From assembly GCF_002156875.1 (NCBI RefSeq), contig NZ_NCSY01000004.1, positions 248,001 through 312,000 of the forward strand: a stretch of DNA of 64,000 bases, given 5' to 3'. Origin of the DNA: Bacillus sp. EAC (lineage in GTDB: Bacteria; Bacillota; Bacilli; Bacillales; Bacillaceae_G). This document shows positions 32,421 through 40,726 of the stretch, piece after piece. Both the position numbers and the translations under genes were made by a program. Each line of letters starts with the position of its first letter. The stretch's first letter is position 1. A model generated the notes under the pieces. The model had not been told where the DNA came from. It worked only from the letters and a program-made list of their open reading frames with translations, and ran no database searches.

Positions 32421-33683
32421 ATGAAGACTAGTAAAGTACATTATGCATGGATCATTCTGATTGTAACTTTCTTATCCGTAATTATTGCAGCAGTAACAAA
32501 TACAATGTCAGGTGTGATGATGATACCGTTTGAAGATGAATTCGGATGGAGTAGGGCATCAATTTCTGGTGCGTTTGCTGTTTGTATTACACTTGTGGGA
32601 TTTTCAGGACCGTTTATAGCAGGACTTTACCAAAAGTTTAACGTCAGAAAAGTTTTATTGGTAGGAATGGGGACTTTATTAACAGCAATACTATTGACAA
32701 CAATAATGACACAATTATGGCAGCTTTATATCATTTGGGGAGTTATTATTGGATTAAGTGCCGGTGCATTTTTAACAGTATTAAATGCTTATATTGCTAC
32801 TACATGGTTTGAGAAAAAGCGTGGATTAGCGCTCGGTCTTTTAACTTCAAGTTCAGCTGCAGGGCAGCTTATTTTCTTACCTTTATTGGCATATGTAGTT
32901 GAACAGTATTCATGGAGAAATGCAGTTTTGATTATTTTCAGTTTTGGTATGCTCATCTATTTATTAATTTGGATTTTTATGAAGAATGATCCATCAGATG
33001 TGGGAGTTTATCCACTTGGGGCAGATAAAAGTAACCAAAAACAAACGAACAATGTTAATCCTGTGAACGCAGCTTTTGAAGGATTAAAGCTTGGAGTAAA
33101 ATCAAAAGTATTTTGGCTTTTAGCAGGTAGTTTTTTCATTTGTGGCTTTTCAACTAGTGGATTAATAGGAACTCATTTTATTTCACTTTGTATAGATTAT
33201 GGATATAGGGAAGTAACAGCAGCAAGCATATTAGCATTTATGGGAATCTTTAATATTATTGGAACAACTTTATCCGGATATATTTCAGATCGTTATGATA
33301 ATCGTTGGCTTTTATTTTGGTACTACGGTTTAAGAGGGTTATCTCTGTTAATTTTACCATTTGCGTTATCAACTAATTCTTTAGTTTATTTGGCAGCGTT
33401 TGCCATTTTTTATGGTATGGATTGGATCGCAACAGTTCCACCTACAATAAAATTAGCGACTGATCATTTCGGAAAAGAAAAAGTTGGCGTAATATATGGA
33501 TGGATTTACTCAGCACACCAACTTGGAGCCGGAGCTGCTGCATATGGCGGTGGATTAATTTATTCATGGTTAAATGCGTATCAATCAATTTTCATCGCTG
33601 CAGGAATTTTCTGTTTAGTAGCGACATTATTTGTCCTTAATATTAAAAGAAGAACAGTATTAGATCAAAATCTTTCTGCTTAA
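32421..33683 (+). CDS. MFS transporter
   Basis: The protein has 420 residues from ATG 32421, with GGAGG 7 bases upstream; the frame extends four codons further. It shows twelve hydrophobic spans in two halves, with loop motifs ISDRYDNRWLL and GLALGLLTSSSAAGQL. It resembles the oxalate/monocarboxylate-type MFS group (OFA-like), whose N-terminus HYAWIILIVTFLSVII is typical. An exporter or organic-acid carrier is plausible; the substrate is unknown. It is transcribed with the upstream HAD gene. Confidence 0.86.
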   Translation: MKTSKVHYAWIILIVTFLSVIIAAVTNTMSGVMMIPFEDEFGWSRASISGAFAVCITLVGFSGPFIAGLYQKFNVRKVLLVGMGTLLTAILLTTIMTQLWQLYIIWGVIIGLSAGAFLTVLNAYIATTWFEKKRGLALGLLTSSSAAGQLIFLPLLAYVVEQYSWRNAVLIIFSFGMLIYLLIWIFMKNDPSDVGVYPLGADKSNQKQTNNVNPVNAAFEGLKLGVKSKVFWLLAGSFFICGFSTSGLIGTHFISLCIDYGYREVTAASILAFMGIFNIIGTTLSGYISDRYDNRWLLFWYYGLRGLSLLILPFALSTNSLVYLAAFAIFYGMDWIATVPPTIKLATDHFGKEKVGVIYGWIYSAHQLGAGAAAYGGGLIYSWLNAYQSIFIAAGIFCLVATLFVLNIKRRTVLDQNLSA

Positions 33684-33710
33684 AAATTAAATCATTTTCG
33701 AGGTAAAATC

Positions 33711-34658
33711 ATGACGTACTTATATAAAATAACGAAAGAAAAATATCGAGTTATGCGTCAAAAAAATTGTTTCTGGGAAGGGAAAATTAGTAAAATAGCA
33801 ACTTTAGAAAACATAAAGTTCGAAAAGCTAACTCGATTTGCTTTTGGAGGAAATATCGTTTATAGCATTGATGGGAAGCTTGTCGTTAAACTATTTCCAT
33901 CTTACGTTAATGATGAATTTATTCAAGAGAAAAAGGTACTGGAGCATTTAAACGGACGAAAATTATCAGTTGATATTCCAAAGCTTATAGCGACGGGTCA
34001 ATTTGAGGGATGGAATTACATAATTATGAGTGAACTTAAAGGTAATCTTTTAATTGATCTATTCGATTCATTAACTAAAATTGAAAAAGAACAAATTGCA
34101 GCTGACCTCGGTAATTTAATTAAAGAAGTTCACAGATCAACAGAATCGATAAATAAAGAAGACCTAAAGTCATGGAATCATTTCTTAGCTGAACAATTTG
34201 AGAAATTGAAAGAACATCATAAAAATGCTGGTATTAGAGATGAACTGTATGAACAATTAACTGATTATGTAGATGCAAAATCGATTCAACAGACTGATAA
34301 ACTTGTATTATTAACAGGTGAATATACCCCATTTAATTTAATTATGAATAAAGAGAATGGGTTATGGAAAATTTCTGGTTTAATTGATTTTGCAGATTGT
34401 TTTGTAGGAAACCCAAAATATGACTTACTAGGTCCAATAGCTTTTATGTTCTTTCCAACTAAAGATTTAAATCGAATATTTTTAGAAAGTTATGGCTTTA
34501 AGAAGGAAGATTTAAATGAATTATTTCAAAAAGAATTAATGACCTATTTATTACTCCATCGTTTCAGTAATATAAGCTATTATCAAGAGAAATTGGAAGC
34601 GGCGAAGGAAGCAAAAAGCTTTAAGGAGCTCGAAGATATATTCTTTAATGTTAAATAG
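33711..34658 (+). CDS. APH-fold phosphotransferase-like protein with altered active site
   Basis: This 315-residue protein has an aminoglycoside-phosphotransferase/choline-kinase fold: N-lobe VVKLFPSYVNDEFIQEK, hinge YIIMSELKG, and the metal-binding loop SGLIDFADCFVGNPKYDL. The catalytic loop, usually HGDxxxxN, reads LLTGEYTPFNLIM: the His is Thr and the catalytic Asp is Glu, although Asn is kept. It may phosphorylate an unusual substrate, work slowly, or bind without catalysis. It stands 28 bp after the MFS gene and is followed by a strong terminator. Confidence 0.8.
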   Translation: MTYLYKITKEKYRVMRQKNCFWEGKISKIATLENIKFEKLTRFAFGGNIVYSIDGKLVVKLFPSYVNDEFIQEKKVLEHLNGRKLSVDIPKLIATGQFEGWNYIIMSELKGNLLIDLFDSLTKIEKEQIAADLGNLIKEVHRSTESINKEDLKSWNHFLAEQFEKLKEHHKNAGIRDELYEQLTDYVDAKSIQQTDKLVLLTGEYTPFNLIMNKENGLWKISGLIDFADCFVGNPKYDLLGPIAFMFFPTKDLNRIFLESYGFKKEDLNELFQKELMTYLLLHRFSNISYYQEKLEAAKEAKSFKELEDIFFNVK

Positions 34659-34670
34659 GTAAAAAAATAA

Positions 34671-34720
34671 AAAGTACGTAGAAAATGGCAAAATAACTTG
34701 TCATTTCTACGTACTTTTTT
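34671..34720 (+). terminator. Long terminator, T-tract targeted by a repeat element
   Basis: AAAAAGTACGTAGAAA pairs with TTTCTACGTACTTTTT. The mobile element at 34726 begins in the T-rich tail, and its target duplication starts at 34718. Confidence 0.88.
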
Positions 34721-34725
34721 ATGAA

Positions 34726-34955
34726 CGCTCTGTTAATGTTTATTGTTGATATTAAACAAAACGAATTGTTCGAAAAAGATTTAGGGTTAGAAATAAAGAA
34801 TGCTAAAAAAGATTTGATTAGAGCAGATATGCGAGACTCCTGTGGGAGTAGCGAGAAGGATGAGCCCCCTCATGCTTGCATAGGGGGCTCAGCTCACGCC
34901 ACACGAAAAAGGGTGCAACCTGTAACGTAAATCAACATTATCTTTTAACAGAGCC
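34726..34955 (-). mobile_element. MITE-like element, subfamily I, with 8-bp target duplication
   Basis: A 230-bp element is inverted relative to the copy at 23335. Ends are CGCTCTGTTAA (34726-34736) and TTAACAGAGCC (34945-34955), with TGTTGAT inner ends. TTTATGAA flanks it at 34718-34725 and 34956-34963. Its interior carries AGACTCCTGTGGGAGTAGCGA and a hairpin AGCCCCCT/AGGGGGCT. It lies between a terminator T-tract and the stop codon of a yciI gene, which falls in the right duplication. A short open frame here is not a gene. Confidence 0.75.
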
Positions 34956-34956
34956 T

Positions 34957-35241
34957 TTATGAAAGAGCTATTAAAAAAGGATATAACTCAGCGGTCATAA
35001 CATTTTTCATCACGGCAGGATCATTATTCATTATTTCTTCAGCTTTTTGACGCGTTTCTGTATTTAGAATGACGATGCCAAATTCAGCAGCTTCAGTTCT
35101 CCCAGCTAAAAATACTGTTTTTTCATTATTTAAGTTTTGAAGATAGTGAAAGTGCTCTGAAACAATAGCTCTTTCTTCTTCAGTTGAATCGTTTAAAAAA
35201 GTTGAACGAACGGGTTTTATTACATAAATAAAGTTTTCCAT
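34957..35241 (-). CDS. YciI-family protein
   Basis: This 94-residue ferredoxin-like alpha+beta protein of the YCII family shows FIYVIKPVRSTFL, EHFHYLQNLNNEKTVFLAGRTEAAEFGIVI and AEEIMNNDPAVMKNVMTAELYPF. The family is implicated in dehalogenase-like or regulatory reactions, mostly unproven. His31-type residues in EHFHYLQ may be functional. The stop codon lies inside the target duplication of the neighbouring MITE, so the insertion occurred exactly at the gene's end and left the protein intact. Confidence 0.85.
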   Translation of the reverse strand: MENFIYVIKPVRSTFLNDSTEEERAIVSEHFHYLQNLNNEKTVFLAGRTEAAEFGIVILNTETRQKAEEIMNNDPAVMKNVMTAELYPFLIALS

Positions 35242-35323
35242 GTATCACTCATCCAATCGTATAATGTTAATAATAATATAGCACGTCAAGTATAGAATAT
35301 GTGATGTTTCGGAGGCGGAATCC

Positions 35324-36094
35324 ATTAAAGAATTAATAGTAGCGAAACTTAAACAGCTTGAAGAAGAGCACGATGTGAAAATTTTATTTGCAGTCGAATC
35401 TGGAAGTAGAGCTTGGGGATTCCCTTCTAAGGATAGTGACTATGATGTACGGTTTGTTTATGTAAATCGTATTGACTGGTATTTAAGTATTGATCAAAAA
35501 CGTGATGTGATTGAGTATCCTATCAACGATATGCTTGATTTTAGTGGGTGGGATGTAAAAAAGGCATTAAATCTTTTTGCTAAATCAAATCCAGCTTTAT
35601 TAGAATGGCTAAGGTCACCGATCGTTTATGCAGATGAATTAACTGTTTCAGAAGAACTTAGGAAAACAGGTAATGAAATACTCTCCAAAAAAGCATGTAT
35701 TTATCATTATTTACATATGGCTAAAGGGAATTATAAGGATTATCTGCAGAGCCAAGAGGTAAAGATAAAGAAATATTTCTATGTGTTACGACCTATTTTA
35801 GCTTGTATGTGGATTGAAAAATTTCAAGAAATCCCACCCGTATTGTTTGATGCACTTCTTGAAATGGATGGACTAGATGAACAGTTTTTAGCTGAAGTAA
35901 ATAGTTTGCTCATACGAAAAAAACAAGGTGATGAGTTTGATTTAGAGCCAAGGAAAAAAATTCTAAATGATTTTATAGAAGAAAAAATACAATTTTTTGA
36001 AGAATATGTAAAGAACATCAATGAATCAAATGAGATGGACATTGAGGCATTAAACGCTTTATTTAGAAAGACAATAAACGAAACTTGGGAGTAA
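35324..36094 (+). CDS. Nucleotidyltransferase (YcgL/RlaP-like), probable ATT start
   Basis: The protein has an N-terminal helix (KELIVAKLKQLEEEH) and then the nucleotidyltransferase signature VESGSRAWGFPSKDSDYDVRFVYV, with Gly-Ser and Asp-x-Asp for metal and NTP. The C-terminal half is helical (VKKALNLFAKSNPALLEWLRS). The first conventional start, GTG 35375, would delete the N-terminal helix. GGAGG (35311-35315) lies 8 bases before an ATT at 35324, in frame. I therefore propose an ATT start giving 256 residues. The protein resembles predicted nucleotidyltransferases of COG3541. The substrate is unknown. Confidence 0.8.
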   Translation: MKELIVAKLKQLEEEHDVKILFAVESGSRAWGFPSKDSDYDVRFVYVNRIDWYLSIDQKRDVIEYPINDMLDFSGWDVKKALNLFAKSNPALLEWLRSPIVYADELTVSEELRKTGNEILSKKACIYHYLHMAKGNYKDYLQSQEVKIKKYFYVLRPILACMWIEKFQEIPPVLFDALLEMDGLDEQFLAEVNSLLIRKKQGDEFDLEPRKKILNDFIEEKIQFFEEYVKNINESNEMDIEALNALFRKTINETWE

Positions 36095-36115
36095 CAAGGA
36101 ATATTCCAAGCGGTT

Positions 36116-36159
36116 TTTGGGAAAAATTTCATTTGTATTTCTACAAAATGTTTCCCAAA
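36116..36159 (+). promoter_or_regulatory. Hairpin in the dps leader
   Basis: TTTGGGAAA (36116-36124) pairs perfectly with TTTCCCAAA (36151-36159), with an inner near-match CATTTGTA/TACAAAATG. It lies 22 bp before the dps start and has no T-run, so it may affect translation or mRNA stability, or be an operator. Confidence 0.5.
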
Positions 36160-36181
36160 TTGCATTGGAGTGTGAACGAAC

Positions 36182-36619
36182 GTGGCGAATTTAGAAAGTT
36201 TATTAAATCAACAGCTGGCTAATTGGAATGTACTTTATGTGAAATTACATAATTATCATTGGTATGTAAAAGGACAGAATTTTTTTACACTTCATGAAAA
36301 ATTTGAAGTTTATTATGACGACGCAAAAGTAATGGTAGATGAGTTGGGTGAACGTATTTTAACAATTGGGGCTAAACCAATCGCTACCCTTCGTGAATAT
36401 TTAGAAACAGCTACAATTAAAGAAGGAAACCATACGTTTAGCGCAGAAGAAATGGTATCTGATTTAATTAAGGATTATGAAAAAATCGTACAAGAATCAA
36501 GAGATGTTATTTCAGTAGCAGAAGAAAGTAATGATCAAGAAACTGCGGATTTATTTTTAGGGAAAATAGCAGAAATAGAAAAGATGCTTTGGATGTTGAA
36601 ATCTTTTCTTGGTAAATGA
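36182..36619 (+). CDS. dps: Dps-family DNA-binding/ferritin-like protein
   Basis: This 145-residue mini-ferritin has ferroxidase residues in NYHWYVKGQNFFTLHEKFEVYYDDAKVMVDELGERIL (His26, His38, Asp and Glu of the intersubunit site). It stores iron and protects DNA from peroxide. The start is GTG 36182; TTGGAG lies about 11 bases upstream, which is slightly long. A hairpin lies upstream and a terminator downstream. PerR-type regulation is common for this family but no box was assigned. Confidence 0.92.
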   Translation: MANLESLLNQQLANWNVLYVKLHNYHWYVKGQNFFTLHEKFEVYYDDAKVMVDELGERILTIGAKPIATLREYLETATIKEGNHTFSAEEMVSDLIKDYEKIVQESRDVISVAEESNDQETADLFLGKIAEIEKMLWMLKSFLGK

Positions 36620-36636
36620 ATAATTATTAATTTTAA

Positions 36637-36683
36637 TGGGTTAGTTGATTCACATGTTGTGATCAGCTAATCCATTTTTTTAT
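36637..36683 (+). terminator. Terminator of dps
   Basis: TGGGTTAGTTGATTCACA pairs imperfectly with TGTGATCAGCTAATCCA, followed by T7. Confidence 0.85.
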
Positions 36684-36795
36684 TTTGGGAAACGAGAAAC
36701 ATAATAGTTTTCCCTTTAAATTCACAGGTTTTTCATAAGCGTTGAAATAATTGTTAGAGAATTCCAGAAAAAAATATAAATTTATATAAAATAAA

Positions 36796-36833
36796 TTGTA
36801 TAATTATTTACAATTAAGTATAATTATTCATTA
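36796..36833 (+). promoter_or_regulatory. Tandem ARG boxes upstream of argF
   Basis: Two 18-bp sites (36796-36813 and 36816-36833) share the core GTATAATTATT and are offset by exactly 20 bp, about two helical turns. This is the arrangement bound by hexameric ArgR/AhrC. They lie 37-74 bp upstream of the argF start. Confidence 0.65.
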
Positions 36834-36869
36834 TATAAAGTATTGGATTTTGAAAAAGGGGATGGGTAA

Positions 36870-37907
36870 ATGAACAAGGTTCTTTCAGAAAGCAGTCTTA
36901 AAAAGAATGGCTATACACAAAAAACAAAATGGAGTGTTGCAAAAAACAATTTTAATCCTGTAAAATGGTCGGATTTTAAGGGGAAGAATTTTTTATCAAT
37001 TAGTCATTTTTCTTCGAGTGAATTATTGTTTTTACTTGAAAAAGCGCTTGAGTTTAAAAACATGCAAAAAGCCGGACAGTCACACCCTTACTTAAAAGAT
37101 AAGGTATTGGGAATGATTTTTGAAAAAAATTCAACTAGAACTAGATTGTCGTTTGAAATAGGCATGATGCAGTTAGGTGGTCATGCAATATTTATGAATA
37201 GTAAAGATTTACAGATTGGTAGAGGAGAAAGTGTTCATGACACTTCAAAAGTTTTTTCTCGCTATGTAGATGGAGTGATGATCCGTGCAAATTCGCATGA
37301 CATGGTTACAGAGTTCGCAGAACATTCAACAGTTCCAATTATTAATGGATTAACAGATTTACATCATCCGGCTCAAATTATGGCAGATTTTCTAACAATT
37401 CTAGAACACAAAGGTAGATTAAAAGGTTTGAAGATTAACTATATTGGTGATGGGAATAATAATGTATGCCATTCGTTTATCGAAGGATCGGCTAAGTTAG
37501 GAATTCACTTAACCATTTCTTGTCCAATTGGATATGAGCCGAATAAAGTTGTCCTGCAATCTATGAAACATGTGGCAAAAACAACTGGAAGTATCATTGA
37601 AGTTGTGAATGATCCCAAAGCTGGAGTAAGCGATGCCGATGTTGTTGTAACAGATGTTTGGACCAGTATGGGCCAAGAAAAAGAAACAGAAATTCGATTC
37701 AAACACTTTAGCTCATTTCAAGTAAATGATCACCTATTGGAAAATGCAAAAGAAGATTATTTGTTTTTACATTGTTTACCTGCCCATCGTGGAGAGGAAG
37801 TAACTGCTTCAGTAATTGATGGAAAACACTCAGTTGTTTTTGATGAAGCAGAGAATCGATTACATGCTCAGAAAGCGATTTTAGTAGCCTTAATGGGAGA
37901 CTTATAA
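36870..37907 (+). CDS. argF: Ornithine carbamoyltransferase with N-terminal extension
   Basis: This 345-residue enzyme transfers the carbamoyl group to ornithine, giving citrulline, in arginine synthesis. Carbamoyl-phosphate motif STRTRLSFE, HHPAQIMAD, and ornithine/active-site HCLPAHRGEEV are all present. The catalytic chain normally begins near KGKNFLSISHFSS, here at residue 39. About 36 extra residues (NKVLSESSLKKNGYTQK ...) precede it. AAAGGGG lies 8 bases before ATG 36870, so the extension is likely real. It heads the argF-argG-argH operon behind ARG boxes. Confidence 0.93.
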   Translation: MNKVLSESSLKKNGYTQKTKWSVAKNNFNPVKWSDFKGKNFLSISHFSSSELLFLLEKALEFKNMQKAGQSHPYLKDKVLGMIFEKNSTRTRLSFEIGMMQLGGHAIFMNSKDLQIGRGESVHDTSKVFSRYVDGVMIRANSHDMVTEFAEHSTVPIINGLTDLHHPAQIMADFLTILEHKGRLKGLKINYIGDGNNNVCHSFIEGSAKLGIHLTISCPIGYEPNKVVLQSMKHVAKTTGSIIEVVNDPKAGVSDADVVVTDVWTSMGQEKETEIRFKHFSSFQVNDHLLENAKEDYLFLHCLPAHRGEEVTASVIDGKHSVVFDEAENRLHAQKAILVALMGDL

Positions 37908-37937
37908 ATTCATAATTTAAATTTAGGGGGAAAAAAA

Positions 37938-39152
37938 ATGACAAAAGAAAAAATTGTTTTAGCATATTCAGGTGGTTTAGATACTTCGGTTTGTATTAAA
38001 TGGTTACAAGAAAAGTATGATTATGATGTTATCGCGCTCTGTCTTGACTTAGGTGAAGGGAAAGATGTTGAAACAGTTCGCCAAAAAGCATTAGATTTGG
38101 GTGCAATAAAGTCATATATGATCGATGCGAAGGAACTTTTTGCAGCGGATTATATTATTCCTGCTTTAAAAGCAAATGCATTATATGAAGGAAAGTATCC
38201 ACTGTCCTCAGCGTTATCAAGACCTTTAATTGCGAAGTTATTAGTCGATGTTGCTGAGCAAGAGGGAGCTATAGCTGTTGCTCATGGTTGTACAGGTAAA
38301 GGGAATGACCAAGTTCGTTTTGAAGTCTCAGTTATGGCCCTAAATCCTACACTTAAAGTAGTTGCTCCGGTTCGTGAATGGGGAATGACTCGTGATGAGG
38401 AAATAAACTATGCAAATGAAAACGGTGTACCAATTCCAGTTGACTTAGATAATCCGTTCTCTATTGATGCAAATATTTGGGGAAGAGCGTGTGAAGCAGG
38501 TGTCCTTGAAAATCCTTGGAACGAAGCACCTGAAGAGGCATTTGCATGGACGAATTCGATCGAGCAAACTCCTGACAAACCAGAATATATCGAAATTGAA
38601 TTTAGTGAAGGAGTTCCAGTAGCTCTAAATGGTCATTCAATAAACCTAGTTCAGTTAATAGAAGAACTAAATACTTTAGGTGGAAAACACGGTATTGGAA
38701 GAATTGATCATATTGAAAATAGATTAGTAGGAATTAAATCACGTGAAGTATATGAGAATCCTGCAGCACTAATATTAATTAATGCACATAAAGAATTAGA
38801 GTTTCTTACTTTACCCCGTGAAGTAACAAACTTCAAGGTTACAATTGAACAGCAATTTTCAAAATCACTTTATGATGGCTTATGGTATTCACCATTAATG
38901 AAAGCATTAGATGCCTTTATTAACACAACTCAAGAAACTGTATCAGGAATTATTCGTGTGAAATTATTTAAAGGCAGCCAAACAGTAGTTGGACGAAAAT
39001 CAAATTACAGTTTATATAACGAGGAGCTTGCTACGTATTCAAAAGGAGACTTATTTGACCATAATGCAGCAGTTGGCTTCATCAAGCTATGGGGTTTACC
39101 AACAAAAGTTTATAGTGAAGTGACAAATAAAAAGACGGTATTTAGTAAATAA
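37938..39152 (+). CDS. argG: Argininosuccinate synthase
   Basis: This 404-residue ATP-dependent enzyme joins citrulline and aspartate. The PP-loop [15 protein letters not shown] is at residues 9-23. [15 protein letters not shown] and [12 protein letters not shown] are class hallmarks. Length matches the family. AGGGGGA precedes ATG 37938. It is the second gene of the operon, 30 bp after argF, and feeds argH. Confidence 0.96.
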   Translation: MTKEKIVLAYSGGLDTSVCIKWLQEKYDYDVIALCLDLGEGKDVETVRQKALDLGAIKSYMIDAKELFAADYIIPALKANALYEGKYPLSSALSRPLIAKLLVDVAEQEGAIAVAHGCTGKGNDQVRFEVSVMALNPTLKVVAPVREWGMTRDEEINYANENGVPIPVDLDNPFSIDANIWGRACEAGVLENPWNEAPEEAFAWTNSIEQTPDKPEYIEIEFSEGVPVALNGHSINLVQLIEELNTLGGKHGIGRIDHIENRLVGIKSREVYENPAALILINAHKELEFLTLPREVTNFKVTIEQQFSKSLYDGLWYSPLMKALDAFINTTQETVSGIIRVKLFKGSQTVVGRKSNYSLYNEELATYSKGDLFDHNAAVGFIKLWGLPTKVYSEVTNKKTVFSK

Positions 39153-39182
39153 AGGAACTAATTAGTAGAAAAGGAGGAGCTT

Positions 39183-40562
39183 ATGTCAAAGCTATGGGGT
39201 GGACGTTTTACGAAGGAGACGAACAAATTGGTTGAAGAATTCACAGCTTCAATTCAATTTGATCAATTAATGGCAAAAGAAGATATTGCTGGCAGTATAG
39301 CACATGCAACGATGCTTGGTGAGTGCGGAATCATTGAAAAAAATGAAATCGAATTGATCATAAAAGGCTTAAATCAAATCTTGGAGAAAATAGAAAATAA
39401 TGAAGTCCAATTTAATATTGAAAATGAAGATATTCATATGAATATTGAGAGTATGTTAATTGAAGAAATTGGACCAATTGGAGGGAAATTACATACTGGA
39501 CGAAGTCGAAATGACCAAGTAGCTACAGATATGCATCTTTATTTAAAAAATAAAACCTCTTCAATTATTTCTTTAATTGAAGAGGTGCAAAACGTAATTA
39601 TTCAGCGAGCAAAGAATCATGTATTTACGATCATGCCTGGATACACTCATTTGCAACGCGCTCAACCAGTCTCATTTGCCCATCATTTATTAGCGTACTT
39701 TTGGATGTTAGAACGTGACAAAGGTCGTTTCAAAGATAGTTTGAAGCGAGTAAATATATCACCATTAGGTGCAGGAGCTTTGGCTGGTACAACATTTCCT
39801 ATTAATCGCAAATTTTCTGCTGAATTATTGGGTTTTGACGATATCTATCAAAATAGCTTAGATGCTGTTAGTGATCGAGATTTTATTGTAGAGTTTCTTT
39901 CTCATTCATCATTGTTAATGACTCACATATCTAGATTATCTGAAGAACTTGTTATTTGGTCTAGTCAAGAGTTTCAATTTATCGAGCTAGATGATGCTTT
40001 TTGCACGGGATCTAGTATTATGCCACAAAAGAAAAATCCAGATGTCCCTGAATTACTTCGTGGTAAAACAGGTAGAGTATATGGAAGTTTGTTTGGTTTG
40101 TTAACGGTATTGAAGGGATTACCTTTAGCGTACAACAAAGATATGCAGGAGGATAAAGAGGGAATGTTTGATACAGTATATACAGTACAAAGTTCACTTC
40201 AATTGCTCTCTGGTATTATTCAAACGATGAAAGTAAATGACAAACAAATGTATGAAGCAGTTCAAAAAGATTATTCCAACGCTACAGATCTTGCGGATTA
40301 TTTAGTGCGAAAAAATATTCCATTTAGACAAGCGCATGAAATTGTTGGGAAAACAGTGCTTTATGCAATCGAGCAAAATAAATTTCTTGGAGAAATAACG
40401 CTACAAGAATATAAGCAGATTAGCAATGTTTTTGATGAGGAAATATATTTTACGATACATCCTAAAACAGTCATGGAAGCAAGGGTTAGTGAAGGTGGAA
40501 CTTCTTCGAATGCAGTATGGAACCAAATTTATAAAGCGGAAGAATGTGTAAGCATGAATTAA
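39183..40562 (+). CDS. argH: Argininosuccinate lyase
   Basis: This 459-residue lyase converts argininosuccinate to arginine and fumarate. The fumarase-superfamily signature [15 protein letters not shown] lies near residue 280, and [17 protein letters not shown] and [17 protein letters not shown] are the other conserved blocks. GGAGGAG precedes ATG 39183, 30 bp after argG. A terminator ends the operon. Confidence 0.96.
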   Translation: MSKLWGGRFTKETNKLVEEFTASIQFDQLMAKEDIAGSIAHATMLGECGIIEKNEIELIIKGLNQILEKIENNEVQFNIENEDIHMNIESMLIEEIGPIGGKLHTGRSRNDQVATDMHLYLKNKTSSIISLIEEVQNVIIQRAKNHVFTIMPGYTHLQRAQPVSFAHHLLAYFWMLERDKGRFKDSLKRVNISPLGAGALAGTTFPINRKFSAELLGFDDIYQNSLDAVSDRDFIVEFLSHSSLLMTHISRLSEELVIWSSQEFQFIELDDAFCTGSSIMPQKKNPDVPELLRGKTGRVYGSLFGLLTVLKGLPLAYNKDMQEDKEGMFDTVYTVQSSLQLLSGIIQTMKVNDKQMYEAVQKDYSNATDLADYLVRKNIPFRQAHEIVGKTVLYAIEQNKFLGEITLQEYKQISNVFDEEIYFTIHPKTVMEARVSEGGTSSNAVWNQIYKAEECVSMN

Positions 40563-40585
40563 TTTTATGATATAATAATTTCCTA

Positions 40586-40622
40586 CTAAAAACGTCCAAT
40601 TTAATAAGGGACGTTTTTATTT
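40586..40622 (+). terminator. Terminator of the arg operon
   Basis: AAAAACGTCC pairs with GGACGTTTTT around an 11-base loop, followed by a T-rich run. Confidence 0.88.
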
Positions 40623-40726
40623 TTGAATTTTTATAGTTAAAAGACTGAATTTTGATTTAAAATTCATAAATTCAGTTAGTGTAAGTAAATACTATAAAAA
40701 AGTTTCTAATAAAAGGTAGGTATAAT

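Noticed and set aside
34721-34930. 69-codon frame over the element at 34726
   Set aside because: It follows the element sequence, has no start signal, and the same element elsewhere does not keep the frame.
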